Below are positions 48,950 to 57,380 of a stretch of 64,000 bases of DNA, one piece after another (position 1 is the first letter of the stretch; each line of letters begins with the position of its first letter). The notes beneath the pieces were generated by a model. The model did not search any database. It worked only from the letters and a program-made list of their open reading frames with translations, and was not told the origin of the DNA. A program made the translations under genes and the position numbers. The stretch comes from Reichenbachiella ulvae. GTDB taxonomy: Bacteria > Bacteroidota > Bacteroidia > Cytophagales > Cyclobacteriaceae. The stretch covers positions 3,596,001 to 3,660,000 of the forward strand of contig NZ_JAOYOD010000001.1 in NCBI RefSeq assembly GCF_025833875.1, read 5' to 3'.

Positions 48950-49648
48950 TATCAAGTTACAAACTTAGAAACATGGCATCCTCGTCTGGAGACGAGGACG
49001 ATTAGGTAATGGCGCAAGCCTGCCTTTGTCGGCAGACAGGCGTCCGCTTGTGCCGCTTGTGTTCTGATGGCAGCAAGATTAGCCATCTGCTCTGCTCTTC
49101 GAACCGGATTCCTCGTCGCTGCGCTCTGTCGGAATGACGCGGAAACCAACGGCACTTCCTGTTCAGCCCTTCCTACCCGATCCGGCAGGCGGGCGATTAA
49201 CTCAGGGTGACAGGGAATCTCCGCTGCCCTCATCTACACTTGTATGTTTCCGTCGGTTTTTATATCTTAGAAACTATGAAACCAACCGGCTATCCCTTTC
49301 AGGACTGTTATTCAGTTCCCCTTTACTCTCATTTTTTCAGCAGCATTTTTTTCGACAGTATAGATTTCTATCATGCCATTATCTGGCATAAGATCCTCTT
49401 TCATGCAAGGTCCTTGCAACCTGCAGGGACAAATCATGGCTTCATGCAAGGCTCCTGCAAGTTGCAGGAAGGATGCATGAGCTCATGCAAACACCAAACA
49501 AGTTGCAGCGACTCATCCGATGTTCATGCAAAGCCCCTGCAAGCTGTAGGAGCTGATTCGACATTCATGCAGATCACGGAGCAGTCCTTTTCTGATTTGC
49601 ATGAACCCAGTTATGTAAACATATTTTTTCACCAAATAAACTTAAACT
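48950..49648. other. repeat-rich intergenic region
   Basis: About 700 bases hold no convincing gene. From left to right there is a hairpin CAAGTTACAAACTT at 48953; a TCCTCGTCTGGAGACGAGGA hairpin near 48979; a dispersed-repeat stretch (49060-49200) whose minus strand reads TCATTCCGACAGAGCGCAGC; and the 41-bp array at 49401-49605. Open frames here follow the repeat period and are not taken as genes. Confidence 0.5.
49401..49605 (+). repeat. second degenerate tandem repeat with exact 41-bp period (five units)
   Basis: TCATGCA opens units at 49401, 49442, 49483, 49524 and 49565, each exactly 41 bases after the last. Units 1-4 also share a core like CCTGCAAGTTGCAGG, itself a palindrome. The period and the CTGCAAGTTG core are the same as in the array at 3659-3904 read on the minus strand, although the rest of the unit differs. 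It lies directly upstream of the DUF6261-like gene. Confidence 0.8.
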
Positions 49649-50386
49649 ATGCTAGATGGAATAACACTTAGTAATCTGCGCAACCCTGAGTTCGCACAAT
49701 TTATGAGCGATGTACTGACCCTGGTCGAGCGCAAGGACCCTGTGGCCATGAAGGTCGACACAGCCTACACCAACCTCAAAACCGAAAACGACCAGCTAAC
49801 CCAATTGCTCAATCCTATAAAGGGCAGCAAACTGACGGCCCAGATGGAGGCAGCCGACGACCTGCGCGATCAGCTGTTGGTAGGGATCAATTCGATCGTG
49901 ACCGGCTTCACCTATCACTACGAGGAGGAACTGCGCAGGCATGCAGAGGTGCTGCTCAAGCATCTGGATCAGTTCGGCGGGAGTGGTCTGGCACGCGAAA
50001 ACTACCAGAGCGAAACGGCAGGCATCAACAGCATGCTGCTCGATTGGGAAAGTGAATCCGCCCTGTCTGCGGCCATCACCGAGCTAAACCTCGAGGGATG
50101 GAAGACTAAGCTGCAGGAGGCGAATGACGATTTTTCGGACCTCTTCCTGAACCGCACCGAGGAGAATAGCGCAGGAGAGGTCGTAAGCGTACGCGAGCAG
50201 CGCAACAAAATGCGCCCACTCTACTACCGCCTACGAGATGTGATCGCCAGCTATCACACCATCGAGAATGGAGCAGAGCCCTACCACACCGTTGTGAAGC
50301 AGCTCAACGCCCTGATCGACAAATACAAGCGCCTCCTCACCAGCCGCCAGGGCAAAGCCGTGGAGGAATTAGTTGGGATAGATTAA
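49649..50386 (+). CDS. DUF6261-like protein, function unknown
   Basis: A 245-residue, soluble, helical protein starting MLDGITLSNLRNPEFAQFMSD. Its length and the opening LRNPEFAQF pattern, then a helical bundle ending KYKRLLTSRQGK, resemble the DUF6261 family that is often multi-copy in Bacteroidota. No catalytic motif is seen and no signal peptide. GC content is higher than around it. It is bracketed by the 41-bp array upstream and by a perfect hairpin six bases after its stop. Confidence 0.6.
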   Translation: MLDGITLSNLRNPEFAQFMSDVLTLVERKDPVAMKVDTAYTNLKTENDQLTQLLNPIKGSKLTAQMEAADDLRDQLLVGINSIVTGFTYHYEEELRRHAEVLLKHLDQFGGSGLARENYQSETAGINSMLLDWESESALSAAITELNLEGWKTKLQEANDDFSDLFLNRTEENSAGEVVSVREQRNKMRPLYYRLRDVIASYHTIENGAEPYHTVVKQLNALIDKYKRLLTSRQGKAVEELVGID

Positions 50387-50391
50387 GGTTT

Positions 50392-50484
50392 GATAGATGG
50401 TTCCTAATTGCAATCAGGAACCATCTATCATAGTGCTTTTCGACATTTGCAATGTCGAAAGAAAGATCGTAGGATTTGTAATCC
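50392..50484. repeat. REP/hairpin cluster upstream of the RAYT gene
   Basis: A perfect 14-base stem (GATAGATGGTTCCT, 50392-50405, with 50416-50429) has an ATTGCAAT-like loop. Next comes CGACATTTGCAATGTCG (50441-50457) and then GGATTTGTAATCC (50472-50484). All share a TTGCAA or TTGTAA centre. The first may also terminate the DUF6261-like gene. Confidence 0.8.
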
Positions 50485-50499
50485 GCTTTTATCAAAGAT

Positions 50500-51027
50500 A
50501 TGGGACATGCATATGTTATCAGGGACCAGGGTGCCATGCACTTTGTCACCTTCACTGTACATCAATGGGTGGACGTATTTACTCGGCCACATTATCGAGA
50601 GATTTTACTGGAGAGCCTGCGTCACTGCCAGACCTATAAGGGGCTGGAGATTTATGCTTGGGTAATCATGAGCAACCATTGTCATCTGATGCTACGTGCA
50701 CAAGATGAAAACCTCAGCGACATCATTCGGGATTTCAAAAAATTTACCTCTAAGAAAATATACAAATCTATACAGGAGAATAGCAAAGAAAGCCGACGCG
50801 AATGGCTGCTAATGAGCCTAAGCACCGAGGGCCGTATATGGTTTTGGAATGAAGGTTATCATGGAGAGGAAGTATTGAGCAAGCAGTTTTTTGAATCCAA
50901 AGTAGATTACATTCATGCCAACCCTGTAGTAGCTGGCATAGTAGCCAAAGAAGAAGAATACCTCATGAGCAGTGCGGGAGACTTTTATGGAATCAGAAAA
51001 GGGCCTCTCAATTTGAGTCGTCCTTGA
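50500..51027 (+). CDS. REP-associated tyrosine transposase (RAYT, Y1/HUH type)
   Basis: A 175-residue protein. FVTFTVHQWVDVF and the HUH motif in IMSNHCHLML (about residue 60) define the IS200-like Y1 transposase fold. LSDIIRDFKKFTSKKI and YIHANPVVAGIV are typical of chromosomal RAYTs. These single-copy proteins process REP palindromes and do not move as classical IS elements. Matching hairpins flank it on both sides and recur at 47907 and 48953. It is full length and open. Confidence 0.88.
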   Translation: MGHAYVIRDQGAMHFVTFTVHQWVDVFTRPHYREILLESLRHCQTYKGLEIYAWVIMSNHCHLMLRAQDENLSDIIRDFKKFTSKKIYKSIQENSKESRREWLLMSLSTEGRIWFWNEGYHGEEVLSKQFFESKVDYIHANPVVAGIVAKEEEYLMSSAGDFYGIRKGPLNLSRP

Positions 51028-51045
51028 AATAATGAGATTATGAAT

Positions 51046-51095
51046 ATCGGATTACAAATCCTACGATAGATGGTTCCTGATTGCAAATCAGGAAC
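51046..51095. repeat. REP/hairpin cluster downstream of the RAYT gene
   Basis: GGATTACAAATCC at about 51049-51061 and GTTCCTGATTGCAAATCAGGAAC at 51073-51095 are the inverted counterparts of the upstream cluster. CGATAGATGG joins them. Confidence 0.8.
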
Positions 51096-51167
51096 AGCCT
51101 TGGCTAGGCAATATGCAGGGCTTAAGAGCCTATTAGACTATGAGCTGATCCAGTAGACAAGTTGCAA

Positions 51168-51182
51168 ACTTGAAACCATGGC
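51168..51182. repeat. short TTGCAA-centred hairpin abutting dapF
   Basis: CAAGTTGCAAACTTG ends three bases before the dapF stop codon (minus strand, 51185). CAAGTTACAAACTT at 48953 is a near copy, and both are followed by ..ACCATGGCATC / ..ACATGGCATC, so the repeat unit extends further. Confidence 0.6.
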
Positions 51183-51184
51183 AT

Positions 51185-51952
51185 CTAAACCTCCACCGAT
51201 CCTTTGAACACCTGCACAGCGGGCCCAATCAATTTGATATCGGTAAAGCCGCCGTTGTTCTTTTTGAATTGGACTTGTAGCTCTCCACCCTTGGATTGCA
51301 CCTTGATGGGACTCATCAGGCCCTTGTCTGCAGAGGCCAGGCACGAAGCGGTGATCCCTGTTCCGCAGGAAAGCGTCTCGTCCTCCACTCCTCGCTCATA
51401 GGTGCGCACGAACACCTCGTGCTGATTGATGATCTCCACAAAGTTGACGTTGGTACCTGCAGGCTTGTATTGCTCAGAGTAGCGAATGGTCGCACCTTGC
51501 TTTTTGACAGGTGCATCAGCAGCACGCTCTACGAATAGGATGTGATGCGGCGATCCATTGTTGAGGAAATAATGATCTTCGAATCTTTCTGGAGCTACCT
51601 GATCTTTCATGCATAGGTGCACGATCCCATCTTCGATCGTAGCGGCATATTCTCCATCTATCGTATTGAAGCGAGTTTCGTCTCCGATGATATCCAGAAA
51701 GCGGGCAAAGTTAACGGCACAGCGGCTGCCATTGCCACAGAGGCTCTGCGACCCATCAGCATTGAAGTAGACCATGTCAAAGTCCAGACTGTCATGATTC
51801 TCTATCAGAATCAAGCCATCGGCTCCTATGCCAGTTCGGCGGTTACATAGCTGAGCAATCCACTCCACCTCATGGCTGAGTGCTTTGTCACGGTTATCAA
51901 TCATGATAAAATCATTGCCCGTGCCCTGATATTTGTAGAAATCAACAGACAT
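51185..51952 (-). CDS. dapF: diaminopimelate epimerase
   Basis: A 255-residue cofactor-free racemase. The two catalytic cysteines are in SLCGNGSRCAVNFARF (first half) and LSCGTGITASCLA (second half). It interconverts LL- and meso-diaminopimelate for lysine and peptidoglycan synthesis. The second-half motif EDETLSCGTG is intact. No partner is adjacent; rplS lies upstream with its terminator between. Confidence 0.97.
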   Translation of the reverse strand: MSVDFYKYQGTGNDFIMIDNRDKALSHEVEWIAQLCNRRTGIGADGLILIENHDSLDFDMVYFNADGSQSLCGNGSRCAVNFARFLDIIGDETRFNTIDGEYAATIEDGIVHLCMKDQVAPERFEDHYFLNNGSPHHILFVERAADAPVKKQGATIRYSEQYKPAGTNVNFVEIINQHEVFVRTYERGVEDETLSCGTGITASCLASADKGLMSPIKVQSKGGELQVQFKKNNGGFTDIKLIGPAVQVFKGSVEV

Positions 51953-51984
51953 AGTACTAAGAAAACTTCAGGTTAGATACGAAA

Positions 51985-52038
51985 AACCGGGAGCCCGGTT
52001 GGCTAAAAAAAAAGCCATTCGTTCGAGACGAATGGCTT
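51985..52038 (-). terminator. rplS terminator (double hairpin)
   Basis: On the minus strand an 11-base stem AAGCCATTCGT (52012-52022 with 52028-52038) runs into nine T residues. A second small hairpin AACCGG/CCGGTT (51985-52000) follows. Confidence 0.9.
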
Positions 52039-52061
52039 CAAATTTCTTGAAAGCCCTAGAA

Positions 52062-52415
52062 TTAAAGTTTCTCTTTGATTCTTGCAGCCTTACCTTTTCT
52101 ACCTCTCAAGTAGTAAAGTCTCGCTCTTCTCACTTTACCTTTTCTCAATACTTCGATTTTATCGATGTTTGGAGACAAGATTGGGAAAATTCTTTCTACA
52201 GCAATACCACTAGAGATTTTTCTTACAGTGAAAGTCTCACCGTTACTGCTAGAGTTTTTTCTCTGCATTACTGTTCCTTGAAACTGCTGGATTCTCTCCT
52301 TGTTACCCTCAGTAATTCTTACGTGGATATTTACAGTATCGCCAGGTCCGAAAGAAGGAAATGCATCTCTTCTCCCTTTATATTCTTCTTCGATAAGTTT
52401 TATTAACTCGCTCAT
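52062..52415 (-). CDS. rplS: 50S ribosomal protein L19
   Basis: A 117-residue protein of normal length. [20 protein letters not shown], the [20 protein letters not shown] block and [20 protein letters not shown] are typical of L19. It is 171 bases downstream of trmD, in the usual rpsP-rimM-trmD-rplS order. Confidence 0.98.
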   Translation of the reverse strand: MSELIKLIEEEYKGRRDAFPSFGPGDTVNIHVRITEGNKERIQQFQGTVMQRKNSSSNGETFTVRKISSGIAVERIFPILSPNIDKIEVLRKGKVRRARLYYLRGRKGKAARIKEKL

Positions 52416-52585
52416 TGTATTAGCTTTTTATGCCGTCTCAAAAATCGGACTGCAAATATAGGAAAATATTATTGAAAGAATAAAGAAGCTTTGGGATATA
52501 AATTACTGAAATTCTGAACTTTTTACCTACAGGGCTTCATTCATCCGTTAATTTAAATCCATCGAGGCAGAAACCGCCTCAAGAT

Positions 52586-53275
52586 CTATACTTCGCTATC
52601 CTTGCCCAGTAAATCGGGTCTTTTCATTCGAGTTCGCTCCACTGCCTGATCAAAGCGCCAGTCTTCTATCTTGGCCGTGTGTCCTGAGGTAAGTACCTCC
52701 GGCACCTTCCAACCTTTGTATTCGGCTGGCCTTGTATACACAGGGGGCGCCACCAGATTGTCCTGAAAAGAATCCGTCAGTGCAGATGTCTCGTCATTCA
52801 TCACACCAGGAATCAATCGAATCACTGAATCCGCTACCACTGCGGCAGCTAATTCCCCTCCTGTCAAGACATAGTCACCGATGCTGATCTCACGGGTTAC
52901 GAGATACTCTCGCACCCTCTCGTCCACACCTTTGTAGTGTCCACACAGCAGGATGATATTATTGTGAAGACTCAGCTCATTAGATATATTCTGCGACAGC
53001 AGTTCACCATCAGGACTCATGTAGATCACCTCGTCATAGTCGCGCTGGGCCTTCAATTCGGAGATACATTTGTCTATCGGCTCGATCATCAACACCATAC
53101 CGGCTCCCCCACCAAAGGCATAATCATCGATCTGATTGTGCTTATTAATGGCATAGTCTCGCAGATTGTGCACATGGATATGCGCCAACCCTTTGTCAGC
53201 CGCACGCTTCAATATGCTCTGGTCTACGGTACCCGTAAACATCTCCGGTATGCATGTAATGATATCAATCCTCAT
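52586..53275 (-). CDS. trmD: tRNA (guanine-37-N1)-methyltransferase
   Basis: A 229-residue SPOUT methyltransferase. The trefoil-knot SAM site is in [13 protein letters not shown] and [15 protein letters not shown]; the C-terminal [17 protein letters not shown] binds tRNA. It methylates G37 to prevent frameshifting. It overlaps the rimM stop by 11 bases. Confidence 0.97.
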   Translation of the reverse strand: MRIDIITCIPEMFTGTVDQSILKRAADKGLAHIHVHNLRDYAINKHNQIDDYAFGGGAGMVLMIEPIDKCISELKAQRDYDEVIYMSPDGELLSQNISNELSLHNNIILLCGHYKGVDERVREYLVTREISIGDYVLTGGELAAAVVADSVIRLIPGVMNDETSALTDSFQDNLVAPPVYTRPAEYKGWKVPEVLTSGHTAKIEDWRFDQAVERTRMKRPDLLGKDSEV

Positions 53276-53798
53276 CTTCTTCCAGATATACGTCTAGTAA
53301 GCCCTCAGGCAATTTCGCCTCTATGCATTGCTTTTCAAAATCCACCGAACGAATGATCTCATCATTGATCGGAATCATGACTTCTTTGCCTTGATGAATG
53401 ATAGACAGCAGGTTTTGTGGAGCAATTTCATAAACCTGATCTACCACTCCCAGTTCCTTACCATCTTCGACCATCATGAGGCCCACTAGCTGATGATAGT
53501 AGTATTCTCCTTCCGGCAATTCAGGCAGGGCATTGAGCGGCAGATACAGCTCCTGACCCACCAGTCGTTCCGCATCTTCTATGGTATCTACTTCTTCGAA
53601 TTTGGTGATAGACTTCTTAGGATTGACCTGAATATACTCCAAAAAAAATGGAACCAGTGCGTTGCCTTGTTTGACAAACACTGATTCCAAATCTTGATAG
53701 TCGAGTGGGTTGTCCACGTCCAAAAAGACCTGAATCTCCCCTTTCAATCCATGCGTCTTGATCACATAACCCAATTGGTAGCAATCTTCGACTTTCAT
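53265..53798 (-). CDS. rimM: 16S rRNA processing protein RimM
   Basis: 177 residues from the ATG at 53798 ([20 protein letters not shown]). The open frame runs 37 residues further upstream, but that part is a basic repetitive shadow of the rpsP alanine/glutamate-rich tail and is rejected. The N-terminal domain ends near residue 95, and the PRC barrel ([36 protein letters not shown]) follows. It aids 30S head maturation with S16/S19. Confidence 0.95.
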   Translation of the reverse strand: MKVEDCYQLGYVIKTHGLKGEIQVFLDVDNPLDYQDLESVFVKQGNALVPFFLEYIQVNPKKSITKFEEVDTIEDAERLVGQELYLPLNALPELPEGEYYYHQLVGLMMVEDGKELGVVDQVYEIAPQNLLSIIHQGKEVMIPINDEIIRSVDFEKQCIEAKLPEGLLDVYLEEDED

Positions 53799-53805
53799 TG
53801 ACTGA

Positions 53806-54408
53806 TTACTCTGCTTTCTTTTCTTCTTCAGCAGGTGCTTCCGCTTCTGCAGCTGGCGCCTCTTCAGTTGCCTCTGCTGCTGGCGCTTCTTCAGCCGCCT
53901 CTTCGCCACCTTCTGCTTCAGCAGCTTCTACTGCCTCTGCTTCTTCAACAACGATGTTTTTCTTAGCGATTTCTTCAGCTCTAGCTGCAGAAATTTTAGC
54001 TTCCGCTTCTAGTTTTGCTTTCTTCTCAGCAGCTTGTGTTTTAGCCAATGAGTCAGCAGCACCTTGTACTTTAGCTTCTTTTTCACTCCACCATGCATCG
54101 AATTTCTTGTCTGCATCTTCCTGAGTGATCGCACCTTTGTTTACTCCTACCTGCAAGTGTTTTTTGTACATTACGCCTTGCTCAGAAAGGATTTTTTTGG
54201 CTGTCTCTGTAGGTACAGCTCCATCCAACAACCACTTCAATGCGCCATCTCTATCAATGTCTACCAATGGAGGGTGGTGATTTGGATTGAATGAACCTAA
54301 CTTCTCGATAAATTTACCATCACGTGGCGCTCGAGCGTCCGCTACAACTACGTCGTAGATCGGTTGTTTTTTTCGACCTCTTCGGGCCAATCTAATTTTT
54401 ACTGCCAT
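53806..54408 (-). CDS. rpsP: 30S ribosomal protein S16 with long acidic C-terminal extension
   Basis: A 200-residue protein. The first 80 or so residues are standard S16 (VKIRLARRGRKKQPIYDVVV, IEKLGSFNPN). The rest is an extension: a helical AAEKKAKLEAEAKISAARA stretch then a tail made almost only of Ala and Glu. Bacteroidota S16 proteins are often extended this way; its role is unknown. The tail repeats create a misleading long basic frame on the opposite reading of rimM. Confidence 0.95.
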   Translation of the reverse strand: MAVKIRLARRGRKKQPIYDVVVADARAPRDGKFIEKLGSFNPNHHPPLVDIDRDGALKWLLDGAVPTETAKKILSEQGVMYKKHLQVGVNKGAITQEDADKKFDAWWSEKEAKVQGAADSLAKTQAAEKKAKLEAEAKISAARAEEIAKKNIVVEEAEAVEAAEAEGGEEAAEEAPAAEATEEAPAAEAEAPAEEEKKAE

Positions 54409-54614
54409 TATTTTATAATGTTAAATGTGCGCGGATCACGTCCGCATTATTTAAAAAGTCCGCAAATATAGCTTAAATCTTTTTCTTAGATAAATAATTG
54501 TCAGGACTTTAAGGGAGCTAAATCTCTGATTATCACCAATGAGTTAAAAAGGCGACTAGTAGAACTCATGATTTTGAAAGTTTTTTCCCTAATTTCATGT
54601 CAAATACATCATGA

Positions 54615-54983
54615 ATGCCTGTCACCACCATTACTTACAAAGAAAAAAAGATCGTTTTCATTCATTTTGAGGGATGCAACAAGAAAGAGGACATGCTCAA
54701 TGTGGTCAAGGAAACAACTGATTATTTATTGGCATTCCCGGACAAAGATATTCGCGTACTTTTTGATTTCTCTCTGGCCTTTGGCAGTAAGGAATATATG
54801 AAACTCGCTCAAGAGGGCAGGGAAAGAGTGTACAAGGTAAAAAACCTCAAAAGCGCCTGTTTTGGCCTCAATGCGGCGAAAAAAGTTTTGCTGCATGTAT
54901 ATAATGCCATCACCAATACCAGAGGGCTAGCTCCCTTCAGCTCTCGAGAAGAGGCGCTTGAATATCTCATCAGCCCTAATTAA
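54615..54983 (+). CDS. SpoIIAA-like (STAS-fold) protein, tandem copy 1
   Basis: A 122-residue protein (MPVTTITYKEKKIVFIHFEG, VLFDFSLAFGSKEYMKLAQEG) without signal or membrane segments, resembling the SpoIIAA-like/STAS-fold proteins of Bacteroidota. By direct comparison about 67 of 122 residues (55%) equal the next gene with no gaps. The function is unknown. The two are separated by 98 bases and probably arose by duplication. Confidence 0.6.
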   Translation: MPVTTITYKEKKIVFIHFEGCNKKEDMLNVVKETTDYLLAFPDKDIRVLFDFSLAFGSKEYMKLAQEGRERVYKVKNLKSACFGLNAAKKVLLHVYNAITNTRGLAPFSSREEALEYLISPN

Positions 54984-55081
54984 TTCAGAATTACAGAGCC
55001 TATTATTGGACATCTGCTGTCAAAAAAGTCTTTTGTTTCATGATTTAAGCTTAAATTTTAGAAAGAAAAGACCGAAAGACT

Positions 55082-55450
55082 ATGCCAATTACTACCCTCT
55101 CACACCAATCCAAAAAAGTTGTATTCATAGACTATGAAGGCTGCAGCAACAAAGATGACATGCTCGATATGGTTCGTCAAACGACTGAGTATGTGTTGAG
55201 CCTCCCTGACCCTCATGTACTCATGCTCTTTGATTACACCCATGCTTTTGGTAGTCGAGATTACATGAAACTCGCGCAGGAAAGCAGAGACAAAATCTAT
55301 AAAGCAAAGTCTACCAAAAGTGCATGTATCGGAATCAGTGGCATCAAAAAAGTACTATTGCAAGGATACAATGCGATAGGCGGAAGCCGTGGATTAAAGC
55401 CTTTCAACACCAAGGAGGAGGCGCTTGATTATCTTGTAAGCGATGATTAA
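55082..55450 (+). CDS. SpoIIAA-like (STAS-fold) protein, tandem copy 2
   Basis: A 122-residue paralog of the preceding gene, same length, aligned without gaps. FDYTHAFGSRDYMKLAQES and KSACIGISGIKKVLLQGYNA correspond to the copy-1 segments. The conserved cysteines (EGC near 21, SAC near 80) are in both. The pair lies beside a small DUF gene and the lpd operon. Confidence 0.6.
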   Translation: MPITTLSHQSKKVVFIDYEGCSNKDDMLDMVRQTTEYVLSLPDPHVLMLFDYTHAFGSRDYMKLAQESRDKIYKAKSTKSACIGISGIKKVLLQGYNAIGGSRGLKPFNTKEEALDYLVSDD

Positions 55451-55559
55451 AAACCTCATCTTCAAAACTTATCGAATCATCATAAATATCGATAATTCTT
55501 ATAGGGCTTGATAGTATGCTCTGCTTAATATTGCGCCATAATATTAAAAGAAAGAACAA

Positions 55560-55817
55560 ATGAGATTACCTATCATAAAACACTCACTAGAATTTATCAA
55601 AGAAAACGATGAGGACTGGGTCAACGAAACCATCGAATTTTTAGAGCACATGGCTGACGCCAAAGGTATCAAAGACGAAGAGCTGGAAGTAATCGGCGAA
55701 TTGCTATCCAATATGTACGGTGCCTTAGAGGTCAACAAAGAAATTAAAAATGGTAAGCCCGAAAAAGAAGCACTCAATGAATTCATGGGCCGAGTGATGG
55801 GGTCGATTGGCAAGTAA
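55560..55817 (+). CDS. small conserved protein (DUF6952-like)
   Basis: An 85-residue, acidic, helical protein (MRLPIIKHSLEFIKENDEDW, then LEVIGELLSNMYGALEVN). The LPIIKH start and GELxSNMYGALEV block are a conserved Bacteroidota pattern that I associate with DUF6952; no function is known. It is convergent with lpd, with the lpd terminator between. Confidence 0.6.
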   Translation: MRLPIIKHSLEFIKENDEDWVNETIEFLEHMADAKGIKDEELEVIGELLSNMYGALEVNKEIKNGKPEKEALNEFMGRVMGSIGK

Positions 55818-55842
55818 TAATAGACACTAGATTCTAGATGTT

Positions 55843-55878
55843 AAAAACAAAAGCCCCAGACTGTCGGGTCGTGGGGCT
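55843..55878 (-). terminator. lpd terminator
   Basis: On the minus strand AGCCCCA pairs with TGGGGCT around a 13-base loop and is followed by TTTTGTTTTT. It lies 34 bases after the lpd stop. Confidence 0.8.
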
Positions 55879-55911
55879 CTCTGTGAATTTCACATTTTCA
55901 ACTCTAAAGTC

Positions 55912-57306
55912 TTACATGTGCAATGGACGGCTGTCTGTAGCTGCCAGACATGCCTCTTTCACTGCTTCCATATAGGTCGGGTGAGCATGTGACATACGTG
56001 ACACGTCTTCTGCAGAAGCTCTGAACTCCATCGCAGTAACGCCTGCAGCAATCATATCAGCTGCTCTCGCACCTATGATGTGAACACCTAAAATTTCATC
56101 TGTAGACTTGTCTGCCAGGATTTTCACCAAACCATCGGTATCCATACTTGCTCTGGCACGACCAAGTGCCTTGTATGGGAAAGAACCTACTTTGTATGCA
56201 CGTCCCTCTTCCTTCAACTGCTCCTCGGTCTGACCTACACCTGCTACTTCCGGCCAGGTATATACTACACCTGGGATTAGATTGTAGTTGATATGTGGCT
56301 TCTGACCCGCGATGGCTTCTGCTACATATACGCCTTCTTCCTCTGCTTTGTGTGCGAGCATCGCTCCTTTCACCACATCACCGATGGCGTAGATATTGTC
56401 AACATTAGTTTTCAGATGAGCATCTGTTTCGATTCTACCAGCCTTGTCAGTAGTGATTCCTACGTTTTCCAGGCCTAGTTTATCTGTATACGCTCTTCGA
56501 CCTACAGACACCAAACAATAATCTCCTTTTAGCTCCAGCACTTCACCTTTTGGTGTATCGGCTTTTACCGTTACAGTTTTAGCTGTTCCTTTCACCTCTG
56601 TCACCTTGTGCTTAGTATAGATCTTCATACCCAGCTTCTTGAGTGACTTAGTCAGCTCCTTAGACATAGTGCTATCCATACCTGGAATAATGCGATCGAA
56701 GTATTCTACCACAGACACCTCTGATCCCAATCGCGCATAGACAGAACCTAATTCCAACCCAATGACACCACCACCGATGATGATCATGTGCTTAGGCACT
56801 TCCTTCAGCTCCAATGCTTCTGTACTGGTGATCACACGTTTCTTGTCGATCTCTATAAAGGGCAATGAAGAAGGCTTAGACCCCGTCGCAATGATCACTT
56901 TGTCAGTAGAAATGGTTTCTTCCTTCTCGCCTGCTACTTTGATCGTGTTTTTGTCCACGAAAGATCCGTGACCGTTGAAAACATCGATTTTGTTTTTCTT
57001 CATCAGATAAGCAATCCCCTCTACGTTCTGCTTCACCACATCGCCCTTGCGAGCAATCATTTGTTTGAAGTTCACCTTTGGGGCAGGGATATCGATTCCA
57101 TGCTCCTTGAAGGTATGCTCTGCATTGTGGAAGTGCTCCGAAGAGTCCAACAAAGCTTTGGATGGAATACAGCCTACATTGAGACAAGTACCACCCAGTG
57201 TATTATATTTTTCGATGATCGCGACCTTCATCCCCAGCTGAGCACATCTGATAGCTGCAACATACCCACCAGGGCCAGATCCGATTACTGTTATGTCGTA
57301 TTTCAT
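55912..57306 (-). CDS. lpd: dihydrolipoyl dehydrogenase (E3)
   Basis: A 464-residue flavoprotein. FAD motif IGSGPGGYVAAI, redox-active disulfide in GGTCLNVGCIPSKALL, NAD-binding IIGGGVIGLELGSVYARLG and the dimer-interface HAHPTYMEAVKEA are intact. It reoxidises lipoyl groups of the 2-oxoglutarate dehydrogenase encoded just upstream. It is 74 bases downstream of sucB, with a small TCTAGA-rich palindromic spacer between. Confidence 0.97.
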   Translation of the reverse strand: MKYDITVIGSGPGGYVAAIRCAQLGMKVAIIEKYNTLGGTCLNVGCIPSKALLDSSEHFHNAEHTFKEHGIDIPAPKVNFKQMIARKGDVVKQNVEGIAYLMKKNKIDVFNGHGSFVDKNTIKVAGEKEETISTDKVIIATGSKPSSLPFIEIDKKRVITSTEALELKEVPKHMIIIGGGVIGLELGSVYARLGSEVSVVEYFDRIIPGMDSTMSKELTKSLKKLGMKIYTKHKVTEVKGTAKTVTVKADTPKGEVLELKGDYCLVSVGRRAYTDKLGLENVGITTDKAGRIETDAHLKTNVDNIYAIGDVVKGAMLAHKAEEEGVYVAEAIAGQKPHINYNLIPGVVYTWPEVAGVGQTEEQLKEEGRAYKVGSFPYKALGRARASMDTDGLVKILADKSTDEILGVHIIGARAADMIAAGVTAMEFRASAEDVSRMSHAHPTYMEAVKEACLAATDSRPLHM

Positions 57307-57319
57307 GTTTGTTTAGTAG

Positions 57320-57375
57320 TTAGACTCTAGATACTAGATTTTAGAAATCTAGCGTCTAGAATCTAGGTTCTAATA
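57320..57375. repeat. TCTAGA-rich palindromic spacer between sucB and lpd
   Basis: CTAGATTTTAGAAATCTAG and neighbouring TAGAATCTAG / TCTAGAT units form nested palindromes. TAGATTCTAGATG recurs at about 55830, on the other side of lpd. Confidence 0.5.
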
Positions 57376-57380
57376 TCTAT

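Noticed and set aside
53799..53909. N-terminal extension of RimM rich in Lys, Arg and Gln
   Set aside because: It is the shadow of the rpsP Ala/Glu tail in another frame; [10 protein letters not shown] at 53798 is the normal start and lies 7 bases after the rpsP stop.
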